64,000 nt of DNA from Archivesica marissinica (GCA_014843695.1 CM026403.1:3658150-3722149); one strand, 5' to 3'; positions 35,687 through 45,744 are shown, counted from the first letter of the stretch. Program-made: numbers and translations. Notes: generated from the sequence alone by a model not told the origin.

Positions 35687-38048
35687 CTGTCCAATCTTCA
35701 TCAACGTTGGTACACTCTTCAATCGCAAGCTTAGGTCTTTACGAAAATCATTGTTTTGGTCTTTCCAGCTGAAGGCAGAAGAAAGATTCCCTTTCTGATT
35801 TTGGAGTCCTGTTTTGGGCAACTCATTTATTATATTCTCTGAAACTGCACCTGCAGCTGAATTAATCAACACATGATTGAGTTGCTGGCATGTGATTACA
35901 CTTATAATTGTTCATAGATGAATTAATTACAATATTATATATAACACTGGTCCAGTGGTTGTCTCCCTTACAAGATATATATAGAGACTATTAAGTTACA
36001 GTAGCACGATGGACTGGTAATTCAGGGATCGCAGGTTCGATCTCCCATCTGACTCTAATAAAATTAACAATCTTTCAGATGGGACTTTAAACCGTGGTAT
36101 TGTGTCGGTGCTGTACACCATGCACATAAATGAACCAGAGGAGACCCTGGAATGGGTCTCTATCTGTATCATTGCACTATCCTCCAAAAATCTAAAATGA
36201 TTAATCTCTTCAGGAGGCGTCGCTCATATGGGCAACCGGTAGAGACGATAAATAAATGCAACACACACACAAATTACCGTCTTATAAATTTTATGTTATA
36301 TGTTATATTACGGGTTTTACGCCTGCATCAGCACCATTTTGGGCTATATCGCCGGCGGGCAGTTTACCGAACAACACCTTTCCTGGGCAGGCTCCAGCGG
36401 TTAACCAGTACTTGGGTGCACCAACCGCCATAAGAAAGTGCCAACTTTTTCATATAAATGAGACACGGCCTGAGAGGGGCTCGAACCCGTGACCATCAGT
36501 GATGATAGGTTACAGTGGTATCCAAGTCAGCGACCGTAACCACTCGACCACGGAGGCGGACTATAAATTTTAATTCATTAGTTGGAGAACATATATAACG
36601 AGAGGCTATGTCAAGCCTTGTATTGTTTTCGGAGACGAGCCTAATAATTTAAAATTTATAAGACAGTAACCTAATATTGTATTTATCCATCCTATCTTCT
36701 GATAAAAAGGGAAGTTTTAGAGAGGAAAGATAACTGAATATACATGATCTGAAGTTTATCATACCACCTGTGAACATATGACGTCATACACGCAGCGCTA
36801 TGACGCCACAAATTCTTTATTAGCAACCTAAGATTTAACATAGTACTCTGGCCTTTTGACAGCAGTCCAATATTAATAATAATGGACTGTAAGTACGATG
36901 GTATGACGTCACGATGGTGTTTTAATACTTACAATGCTATATCACCGACACCACACATACAATGCTATATCACCGACACCACACTTACAATGCTCTATCA
37001 CCGACACCACACATACAATGCTGTATCACCGACACCACACATACAATGCTATATCACCGACACCACACTTACAATGCTATATCACCAACACCACACTTAC
37101 AATGCTATATCACCGACACCACACTTACAATGCTATATCACCATCACCACACATACAATGCTATATCACCAACACCACACTTACAATGCTCTATCACCAA
37201 CACCACAGTGAATGAAGACAGCATCCTCCGGAAGTTTTTGAAGATGGGCTTCCACAACAGGATCAGCTACAGCAAATAATACAGGTATTTTTATTTGTAA
37301 AGAAGTACTCTTGAGGTTATGTTGTTCAGGTTATATAGTATAATACATATTGTTCAGGTTATATAGTATAATACATATTGTTAGTGCAGATTAACCTGTC
37401 TCTTTATACATTCAAATTATTTGCAAGAATTCACAGATAGATGGACTTAAATAATTTTATGCATCATCAAATAGGAGAAGCCACAGGCACTCGACGTGGA
37501 GCTAGGACACAATAAAGGAGAACATAGCCGCCGCCTCTTCTGACACCCCCATGGACCAGATCTCCCCTTGGCGGGTCAGGAGGGGTGGCCGGCTATGTTC
37601 TAGTTGTGTTTTAGCTACACGCCGAGTGCCTGTGAGACAAGCATGTAATCGTCATCAGTCTATCTCTATTCCTTAGACTTATGGTAGTCATATTCCTCCT
37701 ATGTCTAGTTCAGCAATTGATGTTGACTTTCCAAGATGATAGGTAGTGCCTATTTCATAGTAGGCTAGCATATGTATTAATGTGTTACTGTGTCATCCAA
37801 TTGAATTGTATCAATTGTATTTCATAGCGTTTTCTACTTTCACTTTCACTATTGACTAAATATGTTATGGATTTGTAATACCTCTGTTCACATATCCCCT
37901 TACCGGTCACACAGTCCGGACACCAGCTTTTACCATCCTTGCCAACTGAACCAGAAAACAGGGCAAACAGTGTCTTCCCTGTGTGTTCGCCAACTGCTGA
38001 TTTAAATGCATCATACCCCTGGACATGTAATTTTAAGATGTTTGACAT
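35687..38048 (-). CDS. TXNDC17: Thioredoxin domain-containing protein 17 (TRP14), three exons, 3' end not found
   Basis: A cytosolic thioredoxin-fold oxidoreductase; the family is reduced by thioredoxin reductase and acts on a narrow set of substrates such as cystine and protein disulfides. Exons on the minus strand are 38048-37904, 37266-37185 and 35768-35687. Exon 1 begins MSNILKLHVQGYDAF and contains GKSWCPDCVT with the WCPDC active-site motif typical of TRP14. Exon 2 reads ADPVVEAHLQKLPEDAVFIH followed by CGVGDRA. Exon 3 reads WKDQNNDFRKDL..LKSVPTLMKIGQ with the conserved cis-proline (VPT). Junction codons close exactly (G|CT Ala, TT|C Phe), with donors gtaagg, gtaagt and gtagta and acceptors tgtag and cttcag. 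About 20 C-terminal residues of the family are missing; reading on past exon 3 gives VVGYFIR and a stop. An upstream in-frame ATG at 38063 is possible but fits the family less well. Confidence 0.92.
35990..36272 (+). mobile_element. SINE-A copy
   Basis: A tRNA-derived SINE with an A-box-like gtagcacgatgga, a B-box gcaggttcgatctcc, and the body 'cagatgggactttaaaccg..gtgtcggtgctgtacacc'. It ends ggcaaccggtagagacgata plus an AC-rich tail. It lies in the intron between TXNDC17 exons 2 and 3. Confidence 0.85.
36273..36670. mobile_element. Inverted-repeat element split by SINE-D
   Basis: The ends are inverted repeats, 19 of 21 bases matching: attaccgtcttataaattt at 36273 onward and, on the other strand, gttactgtcttataaattt from 36670. 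The interior left after removing the SINE is about 110 bp, and I see no reading frame. The outer target duplication is not clear. Confidence 0.6.
36294..36561 (-). mobile_element. SINE-D copy with 11-bp target duplication
   Basis: On its own strand it has the head 'gtggtcgagtggttacggtcgctgactt' and a B-box-like ggtcacgggttcgagcccc, and ends 'agcccaaaatggtgctgatgcaggcgtaaaa'. Flanks are tataaatttta at 36283-36293 and 36562-36572. It matches the copy at 3430-3678 and interrupts an older inverted-repeat element. Confidence 0.87.
36571..36930. other. TXNDC17 intron sequence without recognised content
   Basis: Apart from the right arm of the inverted-repeat element ending at 36670, this is plain AT-rich intron. 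I see no exon, promoter or repeat that I can support. Confidence 0.6.
36932..37206. repeat. 28-bp minisatellite duplicating the TXNDC17 exon 2 splice donor
   Basis: Ten near-identical 28-bp units (plus strand acaatgctatatcaccgaca plus ccacactt). On the gene's strand each unit is the last 23 bases of exon 2 plus the first five bases of the intron, so each recreates the exon end and a donor. Six junctions read GTAAG and four read GTATG. The true donor is at 37184-37183 and the last one is exactly 252 bases further into the intron, at 36932-36931. Confidence 0.95.
37310..37382. repeat. 28-bp direct duplication
   Basis: Two adjacent copies of ttgttcaggttatatagtat plus aatacata, in the first TXNDC17 intron. 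Confidence 0.85.
37482..37634. mobile_element. Miniature hAT-like element, family M1 (copy 1)
   Basis: A 153-bp element with ~40-bp imperfect inverted ends, cacaggcactcgacgtggag on the left and cacaggcactcggcgtgtag read inward from the right. Flanks ggagaagc and agacaagc agree at 6 of 8 bases, compatible with an aged 8-bp hAT target duplication. A second copy is at 44672-44920. It lies in TXNDC17 intron 1. Confidence 0.78.
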
Positions 38049-38078
38049 TGTGTTTCTAATCATTACACTCCTCTGTCA

Positions 38079-38084
38079 CACGTG
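38079..38084. promoter_or_regulatory. Possible E-box upstream of TXNDC17
   Basis: The palindrome CACGTG, within gtcacacgtgac, lies about 30 bp before the start codon. It is a binding-site consensus for bHLH-zip factors. Only the sequence match supports it. Confidence 0.25.
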
Positions 38085-38364
38085 ACTAAAATATGAGTGA
38101 ACACAATTCAGCCCTCATTAGTGAGCCCTCATTTGCAGCAAACATTAAATATTTCCAGCAAACACTAATTATACCAGCAAACACTAACTTGTAATTTTCC
38201 ATTATTATGACAATCTCATTGATCGACAAAGGATCCGGGTATAAAACAATGAAATTTCAATTACAGACAATAGCACATTGGATAGAGAATATCTAGCAAA
38301 CTTGGCAATGAGACCCTATATAATTAGGCATAGGTACATAGCATTGTGTAATAGCTATAAAAGA

Positions 38365-38830
38365 TCACCACATGACACTATACAATAACCTCCACACCGT
38401 GCACGTCGGGAACAAGGCACAGCTCACAGCAGGAAATTGGATCACCGTTCCGAAGTGACCAATCAACGTCGCTGACGCATACAGACGAGGACACGCATCG
38501 ACTCTTTTGAGTGTCTTACACTTACCTAGATCAGCGACAGCTAGCACTGGGGCGCTGAAGAGGCGACGAGTGACTGGGTAGGAGAAGGCGGCAGTCGTTT
38601 CGCGTGGATGTCGCACTTGTCGCCTCGAACACTTTTGTCTGTCTCCAATGACGGGCGAGCGGTTGGAGACGGAGGGATGCGACCTCGACCCCGGATGCGT
38701 CAACGTGGTGGACAACGACGGAACAACCGAACCATTTTGCTGCTGTGAGCCGACTAATCGTGGCCCTAAAAAGAACCGAGAAAATAACCACCTTGGACAT
38801 GATGGCGGAGAGAGACTACCAGTACCATAA
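38365..38830. other. GC-rich island of unknown origin
   Basis: Clearly richer in G+C than its neighbours. Open frames overlap on both strands: minus 38365-38715 and 38531-38800, plus 38648-38830. On the minus strand an open stretch runs to a good donor (gatctag|gtaagtgt, near 38525), so it could be a 5' exon of an unrecognised minus-strand gene or a piece of a mobile element. I do not recognise any of the translations. Promoter or CpG-island function for TXNDC17 is possible but untested. Confidence 0.35.
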
Positions 38831-39094
38831 TCACCATAATCACCAGTACCATAATCTTCTCCAGCATAATCATCCTGGACTTAAGCAACTTAGACACAAC
38901 CAACAAGAAATAACTATCGAGTAACCTAATCATCTTGGACCGAAATCTTACGGGAATCCACAACTACAAACTTCAATCTACATGACTCTACAAGACACCG
39001 ACGACTCAACACTTCATCGAATAATCGACGGTGCGAAAGCACGTTTGCTCGCACATATGGTTTACCGGCGGCGAGGGTAAAGAAACGCAATCAT

Positions 39095-39385
39095 CATCAC
39101 TATACAATAATGATCAACTCCCTGAACTGGCAAACACTTGAATATCGACGCATACAATCATCAGTAATATACCTATACAATCAAAAATAACTTGGTATGC
39201 GCCGACCACAACCACCTAACACACACAAGGAACCTGCACTACTTAATTCCTCCATCCCGAACCCAATACCATATAAACTATTCCCCACGAACAATACGTC
39301 TCTGGAATGGCCTCCCCTACTATGTACAGTCCAGCCCCAGCTTAACCATTTTTGCTGAGCGGTTGGCCACGGTACCAATAATGTA
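39095..39385 (+). pseudogene. LINE reverse-transcriptase C-terminal fragment
   Basis: The last ~95 residues of a non-LTR retrotransposon ORF2. LNWQTLEYRRIQSSVIYLYN reads in one frame, followed after a one-base shift by a stretch containing YLIPPSRTQYHIN and PRTIRLWNGLPYYVQSSPSL. The pattern 'PRTIRLWN.LP..V..APSL..F' is typical of the region just before the stop codon in Jockey/CR1-type LINEs. It is 5' truncated and frameshifted, so it is dead. It is a different subfamily from the copy at 42.1 kb, whose matching region reads [18 protein letters not shown]. Confidence 0.75.
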
Positions 39386-39526
39386 ACATGATGTCTGTTT
39401 TTAACCTTAGCATGTAGTTCTTTTAACACTCTCTGTCTCACTAATTGAGCTTTATAACCACTGTCCCTGACAAGCCTGTCATACTCGCGTCTGAGTGTTG
39501 GGAGTACCATGTAGATGTACAGACGG
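39386..39526. other. Short stretch after LINE fragment
   Basis: Probably the 3' untranslated end of the LINE fragment. A minus-strand open frame here (LRREYDRLVRDSGYKAQLV) is intriguing, but I cannot assign it. Confidence 0.3.
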
Positions 39527-39800
39527 ATCTGTAGTACAGTGGTAACACGCTGGACTGCTAATCCAGGGATCCCCCGTCTGACCATAATAAAATTAACAGT
39601 CTTTCAGATGGGACGTTAAACCGAGGTCTCGTGTCGGTGCTTTACACCGTGCACGTAATAGAACCAGATGAGACTCTGGAATGTGTCTCTGTCTGTATCA
39701 TGCACTATCCTCCAAACTCTAAAATGACTAATCTCTTCAGGAGGCGTTGCTCATATGGGCAACCAGTAGCGACGATAAATAAACGTAACACACACACTAT
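39527..39800 (+). mobile_element. SINE-A copy
   Basis: Same family as 35990-36272, with the tRNA-like head gtggtaacacgctggactgc and the same body and end (gggcaaccagtagcgacgat). The B-box region is damaged (gggatcccccgtctgac). Confidence 0.83.
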
Positions 39801-39874
39801 ACAATTCTGGGCAGACGCTATTCTTAGTTAATTGGTCAGCACCATAAGAAAAAAGAGCATACATATGCTAAGGG

Positions 39875-40858
39875 ATCTCTATGATATTGGGTAGCTAGCA
39901 AACTAGGCGATGCGACCATATAACATGTATGCATATGCATACTGGTGTAATAACTGCTTAGCAACACCAACTACGGGCCTCGTTGGTACTAAGTAGCGTG
40001 TAAAGTAGGTGATGTGAACCACAAGAGTATACGTATGTAGTCTGGTATAATAGCTGCTTAGAAACATCAAGTATGACTCTCTATCGTGGCCTGGGTGAGG
40101 CCTACACTTAGTAATCGAGCCATCACCCGTTCGAAAACCACATAATTACGGCTCAGGGCCTCTTTGGTACTGAATAGCGAGCACAATAGGCGATGTGACC
40201 CCACAATACATGGTATACGTATGTAGCCTGGTATAATAGCTGCTTAGAAACATCAAGTATGACTCTCTATCTTGGCCTGGGTGAGGCCTTTCACTTCGTA
40301 AACGGGACACAACCCCTTCGAAAACCACATAATTACTGATTCGGACCTGTTTAGTATTGAATAGCGAGCAAAGTAGGCAATTTGACCCCCACAAGACCGG
40401 GTATACGTATGTAGCCTGGTATAATAGCTGCTTAGAAACACCAAGTATGACTCTCTATATTGGCCTGGTGAGGCCTACACTTAGTAAACGGGACACCACC
40501 CTTTCGAAAACCACAGAATTACGGCTCTGGACCTCTTTAGTAGTGAATAGCGAGCAAAGTGGGCGATGTGACCCACACAATACATGGTATATACGTATGT
40601 AGCCTGGTATAACAGCTGCTTAGAAACACTAAGCATGACTCTCTATCTTGGCCTAGGTGAGGCGGCTGAGGCCTACACTTAATAAACGGGTCACAACTCC
40701 TTCGAAAACCACCACAGAATTACGGCTCCGGGCCACTTTAGTATAAATAGCGAGCAAAGTAGGCGATGTGACCCCACAAGACCGGGTATACGTATGTAGC
40801 CTGGTATAATAGCTGCTTAGAAACACCAAGTATGACTATCTATCTTGGCCTAGGTGGA
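39875..40858. repeat. ~188-bp tandem repeat, five copies plus a degenerate one
   Basis: The landmark acgtatgtag recurs at about 40031, 40217, 40405, 40593 and 40790, giving periods of 186, 188, 188 and 197 bp. Each unit includes gtataatagctgcttagaaa, tatgactctctatcttggcc and tgaatagcgagcaaagtagg. A degenerate unit precedes the array at 39875-39990, and a still weaker one may lie at 38280-38395. No coding function is visible. Confidence 0.9.
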
Positions 40859-40926
40859 TGTCTGTGATATAGATTACAAATGCAGGGGAGGGTCGCCACT
40901 AATGTTAGTAAAACTTGTGACCGAAT

Positions 40927-41157
40927 CAGGCGCGTAGCTAGGCTTACGCATGTACGTACGTGCGTAAGATTTATTCTGAATCGTAAGGGGGGACACTGCC
41001 ATTGATCATTCACAAGAAAGCAGACATAAACGAAATGCCAACATACATTGATTGTAGCTGATGTTAATAGTAGGCAAAAGTCACCTGATACCATATAGCG
41101 GGGAAAAATTCTCCTAGAATGGTGCGTAATCCATATTTAGGCCTAGCTACGCACCTG
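40927..41157. mobile_element. Miniature inverted-repeat element, family M2
   Basis: A 231-bp element ending in inverted repeats caggcgcgtagctaggc and gcctagctacgcacctg, 16 of 17 bases matching. No convincing target duplication is visible, so the superfamily is uncertain; CAGG ends would suit hAT. No reading frame inside. Confidence 0.72.
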
Positions 41158-41365
41158 TCAACCCATTTGCTTCATATAAATTATAACAGTTTCACTCATA
41201 ATTATAATATTCGTTACATTTCATTTGTTACAACTATTGTGCAGTCTGTGTATATGTATGTTCTTGGATAGCAATAAAATATGATTAAAATAAAATTGAT
41301 TGTCGTCTGCATATCACGATTGTGACTTTGGCTTTCTAACGTGTCTAGAACATAGTTTGATGAAA

Positions 41366-41425
41366 ACAAACCGGGGAAATACTTGTTATATATGCACAAA
41401 CCGGGGAAATACTTGTTATGTATGC
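41366..41425. repeat. 30-bp direct duplication
   Basis: Two adjacent copies of acaaaccggggaaatacttg plus ttatatatgc. Confidence 0.85.
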
Positions 41426-41525
41426 GTTTAAAGAGTGTTCCATGATGCATCGTTTGGTGCATACACTGACAGGTTGGAATCGATAGCGCAAATGCCTGCT
41501 CATGATATGGCGGTCGTGACAAGGC

Positions 41526-41689
41526 CAGGGGCGGGTCCAGGAATAGGAGGGACGCAAAGTTGGAGACAATCATTCGGAGTTTGGGCAGACACTCTCAGTT
41601 AATTCTGGAAACATATAGTTTGTGAACTTTGCATCGATTGGACAGTAATATGCAATATATTTCAAGATAATGACTCAGATACGCCCCTG
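41526..41689. mobile_element. Possible degenerate miniature element
   Basis: Ends caggggcg and cgcccctg are perfect 8-bp inverted repeats with weaker similarity further in. No target duplication is visible. The short match makes this uncertain. Confidence 0.4.
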
Positions 41690-42087
41690 CACACCTTACA
41701 TATACCCTAGTCAATTAGAACCCTTGTCATACGCCCTAGCATAATTGTCCATCGTACGCGACGATTTTCGATTTTAATCATTGTGTGTAAATATCAACAC
41801 AATTTACAGTAAAAGATGGTTTGCTAAATAACGTCGAAAGTCCGCGAACTTACGTCACAGGCTGTGCTCCGATCGATAAACTCACTATGACGTTAACAGT
41901 AGTGTTTGTACTATTACCAGTCTGTTGTCACGTTTCGTTGTTTGCTTAGCACGTTGCGTCAAAGCTGAGTTGCTGTGCGTTGCTTCAAATGAAGAGTGTT
42001 TCTAATTATGTTTAATATGTGTCTACGAAAAAAGCCAACCAGTCGTACCCCAATTGAAAATGCTACCCCTAGTGTGGCTGGCAATAG
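41690..42087. other. Intergenic DNA 5' of the LINE
   Basis: No recognised gene or repeat. The bases just before 42088 could belong to the LINE in another frame, since the reverse-transcriptase similarity starts abruptly after an in-frame TAG at 42085. Confidence 0.4.
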
Positions 42088-43629
42088 TGTGTCAAAGAAC
42101 ACTATCGCGTTTATCCACTTGATGTATCTAAATCAACGGGCTCTGATAATATACATGCCAGATTCTTAAAGCTTTCTGCCAAAATCATTGCTCCAATTTT
42201 AACACAAATATTCAATTCTAGCATAAACTCCAACAAAGTTCCCAAAGCATTTAAATTAGCCAAAGTTATACCCATTCACAAAAAAGGTGACAAATCAGAT
42301 AAAAATAATTACAGACCTATATCAATATTACCTGTTATGTCATTGATTCTTGAGCGCCATGTCAGCTTTCACTTGAAACAATTTCTCGAGGAACATAATT
42401 TATTATATAATCGACAGTCCGGATTCCGTAAAAATCATTCATGTCAAACTGCCCTTACACGCTTACTGGATGACTGGATATCAGCAATTGATAAGAATGA
42501 AGTAGTGGGCACAGTCTTTCTGGATCTTTCCAAAGCCTTTGATCTGGTTGATCATTCTATCTTAATACGTAAATTAGCTTATTATGGTCTTGCTGAATCA
42601 TCACAAAATTGGTTTTCCTCGTACTTAGCTGACAGGTTCCAACAAACGAATGTTTCTGGTGCTCGTTCTGATACTGGACCTGTTGTTTCTGGTGTTCCTC
42701 AGGGGTCTGTCTTAGGTCCCATTCTCTTTATAATTTACATCAATGACTTACCTATGACTCTTACCAGCACAGTTGCAGACATATTTGCTGACGATACAAC
42801 TATATCTTCCTCCGATCAATCTCTTGACACTCTTACTACTTCTTTATCTACTGATTTGATAAATGTTCAACAGTGGTGTTTAGACAATCGTATGATTCTC
42901 AATACTTCTAAGACCAAAATCATGTATATTTCCTCTAAATCAAAAGCTCATAGTATCAGTGAGTCTGCTCTTGAAGTGAAAGTGAACAACACCGTCATAC
43001 ATCCGAGTTCTGCTGAACGACTACTCGGAGTTATGATTGACAATACACTATCCTGGGATAAGCATACTGACAATGTTCTCAAAAAATGTAACTCTTATTT
43101 ATATTTATTGTCTCGTATAAAAAGGTATCTCTCTATTCCCAATCGCAACCTCTTCTACAATGCTTACATATTGCCTCAATTAGACTTTTGTTGTGTGATA
43201 TGGGGTAACTGCAACTCATCTTTAGAAGATAAAATAGTTCGGTTACAAAAGAGAGCAGCTAGACTAATTCTAGATCAGGACTTTGACACTCCATCGAAAT
43301 TATTATTCTCCCAACTAAAATGGATGACCTTTCCAGAACGAGTCATATATCAGAAGGCTATACAAATGTATAAAACATTACATGGAGCTGCTCCAGACTA
43401 TTTAAAATCATCCTTCACTTTTACTTCTGATATACATCCTAGAATTCTTAGATCAACCTCAGAATATCAATTATACACACCAAGACCAAATTGTGAATTA
43501 TTTCGTAATACATTTGAATTTTCAGGATCATCTATTTGGAATTCATTGCCTCACTCAGTTCAAAATGCTCCAACTATCCAACAGTTCAAAATTCTCTACT
43601 TAAGGTGGCACTATAACAATTCAAACTAA
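42088..43629 (+). CDS. Non-LTR retrotransposon reverse transcriptase, 5' truncated
   Basis: The enzyme domain of a LINE, which copies its RNA at nicked chromosomal DNA. The frame is open from 42088, with no plausible start until the ATG at 42337, and continues to TAA at 43627. Motifs in order: [20 protein letters not shown] (N-terminal RT region), [25 protein letters not shown], motif [18 protein letters not shown], motif [21 protein letters not shown], motif C catalytic FADDT, then [19 protein letters not shown] and the C-terminal [20 protein letters not shown] and [13 protein letters not shown]. The catalytic aspartates are intact. The endonuclease domain and any ORF1 are missing, so this copy cannot move alone. 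The Jockey/CR1-Daphne group is my inference from motif style. Confidence 0.9.
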   Translation, partial: CVKEHYRVYPLDVSKSTGSDNIHARFLKLSAKIIAPILTQIFNSSINSNKVPKAFKLAKVIPIHKKGDKSDKNNYRPISILPVMSLILERHVSFHLKQFLEEHNLLYNRQSGFRKNHSCQTALTRLLDDWISAIDKNEVVGTVFLDLSKAFDLVDHSILIRKLAYYGLAESSQNWFSSYLADRFQQTNVSGARSDTGPVVSGVPQGSVLGPILFIIYINDLPMTLTSTVADIFADDTTISSSDQSLDTLTTSLSTDLINVQQWCLDNRMILNTSKTKIMYISSKSKAHSISESALEVKVNNTVIHPSSAERLLGVMIDNTLSWDKHTDNVLKKCNSYLYLLSRIKRYLSIPNRNLFYNAYILPQLDFCCVIWGNCNSSLEDKIVRLQKRAARLILDQDFDTPSKLLFSQLKWMTFPERVIYQKAIQMYKTLHGAAPDYLKSSFTFTSDIHPRILRSTSEYQLYTPRPNCELFRNTFEFSGSSIWNSLPHSVQNAPTIQQFKILYLRWHYNNSN

Positions 43630-44042
43630 TCGCGCACTTCTACTGTTATTATAAACGTGTATTGCGATTGCTATATTTATTAGAATCGTAAATATGACTG
43701 TCTTTAAGTTGATTTCATACATATTTTGAAGATACCACTACAAGTCAAATCTGCATATTGTTAGATAAGATCTAGCATCATAAATTGTCTCATTCCCATT
43801 TTCTACTCTGCTAGCCAAGTCCATATATCATCATTTTCCATTACATATTAAATATAGTTTCTCTATTTTTCAGCTTTTACATTACTATATTATTCCAATG
43901 TGCAGTTCTCACTTATAGTGCTATGTTTTGATTGCATTTGATTGTATATATGTTGAGGGCCTCATGGTAGATTAACTTTTGTTAAATGAGTACTCTCGTT
44001 AAATAAAGTCTTTATTATTATTATTATTATTATTATTTATTA
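42088..44042 (+). mobile_element. 5'-truncated LINE with ATT-repeat tail
   Basis: The element runs from the truncated RT frame through a ~400-bp 3' UTR to the end 'taaataaagtcttt' and about ten ATT triplets at 44010-44042. A simple-repeat tail at the 3' end and a cut-off 5' end are the usual marks of target-primed reverse transcription. The 5' boundary is uncertain by up to ~100 bp. Confidence 0.82.
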
Positions 44043-44300
44043 TTGAAATTGTGGAATGAACTCGAAGAGCAACACAATTATTCTACGGCCATGAAGACGG
44101 CAATATCTATGCAAAACTCAAACTACATGTACTTGCGCGGTTAGAGATGTGGACTCTAGTACTGGTTTTTACCCAAGAAATGTGGGTGGTCTACTTTCCG
44201 CCATTTTTTTACAGAGATAGATAGACTGACTGACTGGCTGGCTGAGCTAAACCTCACAACACTTGAACACAGGCGAAACAGATTGTTTCATTTGTATTTA
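44043..44300. other. Intergenic, nothing recognised
   Basis: Plain non-coding sequence between the LINE tail and the next SINE. Confidence 0.5.
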
Positions 44301-44560
44301 CCATATTGGTGGTAAAGCGTAGAGCCAATGGTAGAGCGTCGGATTTGGTATCGAACGGTCGCGGGTTCGATACTCGGTCAGGCACCGTATGTAATTTAAT
44401 ATGCCATTGAGCAAGGCTTCACAAACTTCAACTTCAACGAGATACTCCTCAACGCCATTGACGGCCTTTACTGAGGAGGGTTGAAATACTGTGCACGGAC
44501 GGTGTGTGGTGTTTATCCAACGCAAACGGTAAGAATAATATACGCACATTTGCTTAGTAC
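44300..44560 (+). mobile_element. tRNA-derived SINE, family E
   Basis: The head resembles a tRNA: agagccaatggtagagcgtc (A box) and ggtcgcgggttcgatactcg (B box). The body includes ccattgagcaaggcttcaca. Only one copy is in the window, so the boundaries are approximate. The head lacks a full set of tRNA stems, so I do not call it a tRNA gene. Confidence 0.65.
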
Positions 44561-44671
44561 TGGTTAACCGCTATGTCAGCTAAGCCTGCCCAAAACATGG
44601 CTAGGTCCCGCAAGCGGTTTGACATTAATTGAACATGCATACATACCAAGACATGGGCTTATCGGTTTTCG

Positions 44672-44920
44672 CATAGGCACTCGGCGTGAACCTAGGACAC
44701 AATAAAGGAGAATATTGACCCTCCTCCATTGACCAGACCCTCCCCCATGACCAGATATTTCCCATATATCTACATAAATGGAAATTTGCTATCAAAATGG
44801 TCCTATGCAACATAAATGTGCATACTATGTAAATATTTATGAAAATGCCCCCATGTACAATAGTCAGTAGGGAGGTATGTTCTCCTTTATTGTGTGCTAG
44901 GTTCACGCCGAGTGTCCGTG
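44672..44920. mobile_element. Miniature hAT-like element, family M1 (copy 2)
   Basis: A 249-bp element with ~44-bp inverted ends containing cactcggcgtgaacctag and acacaataaaggagaa. Flanks ggttttcg and ggtgttca agree at 6 of 8 bases. It is longer and better preserved at its ends than the copy at 37482-37634; the interiors differ. Confidence 0.8.
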
Positions 44921-45169
44921 GGTGTTCATGCCTCTATGATTTGTTGTTGTTTTTTGTGATGATTTGTTGGTGAATAACATTCTCTTTTTTTGCATGTGAA
45001 ATAAATAGTACTGCCAACAGTGATCACACTTACATTAATGCGCTTGTCTAAACACAGGTAGCATAACATATTTTAGAATAAAATACAAATTCCACTCAAC
45101 ATGGCGTCGAAAAAAATACTAGATCAAAATTAATGCAACATAGATACTGATTACCGTTCACTGTTAGTT

Positions 45170-45240
45170 TATGCATATTTATTTTGCTCGATTGCGAAAC
45201 TCGTTCTTACAACTTATATTAATCACTTGTCGCAAGTCAT
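45170..45240 (-). mobile_element. SINE-B tail fragment
   Basis: Carries only the SINE-B 3' end (on its own strand, ttaatataagttgtaagaac and gtttcgcaatcgagcaaaat). Confidence 0.65.
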
Positions 45241-45351
45241 TATACATATATGACATTCCAATAAACATGGTTTTCATTTTCCATCTCATTGCAAAAAGGA
45301 CACAGACGTTGCGATCTTCAACATCATATCTTCCAGTTTAGTGTATACAAA

Positions 45352-45578
45352 TTATTTTAGCTCGATTGCGAAAGAAGTTCTTATAACTTATATTAATCAC
45401 TCTCGAGACCTCATTCCTGACGGAATCCATTAATTGTAACGAGGGAGAGAGAAGAGGCAATGTGGAATTTAAATGCTTTGCCTAAGGGCACACTCGTAAT
45501 AGCTCCAACGTGGCTAGAACTCCGGGCATTTCGCACTTGAAGCGAACGCGCTATCACTGCTTTATCACGATTTCCGGT
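45352..45578 (-). mobile_element. SINE-B, full length and uninterrupted
   Basis: Runs from the tail (tttagctcgattgcgaaaga) through cactctcgagacctcattcc and acgagggagagagaagaggc to the tRNA-like head (gcgctatcactgctttatca on the plus strand). It shows the site where the piggyBac-like insertion occurred in the other copy: here tatattaatcactctcgag is continuous. Confidence 0.83.
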
Positions 45579-45744
45579 TTCAATACGCAAAGGAGCTATA
45601 CCCTGCTGAAAGCGGCCCTGTGACGCAACGGAATGATTAGTCTACAGTAATATTCTGTATGGTATTCAGTTTTAATAGTCTTGTAACCTATACGTAGTTT
45701 GTATCTGCCTCGACGAGAAGGACCAATTTCACAATTCGTCTGTC

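Noticed and set aside
40927..41157. Assignment of the M2 element to hAT with an 8-bp target duplication
   Set aside because: The flanking 8-mers (gaccgaat and tcaaccca) do not match, so only a generic inverted-repeat element is claimed.
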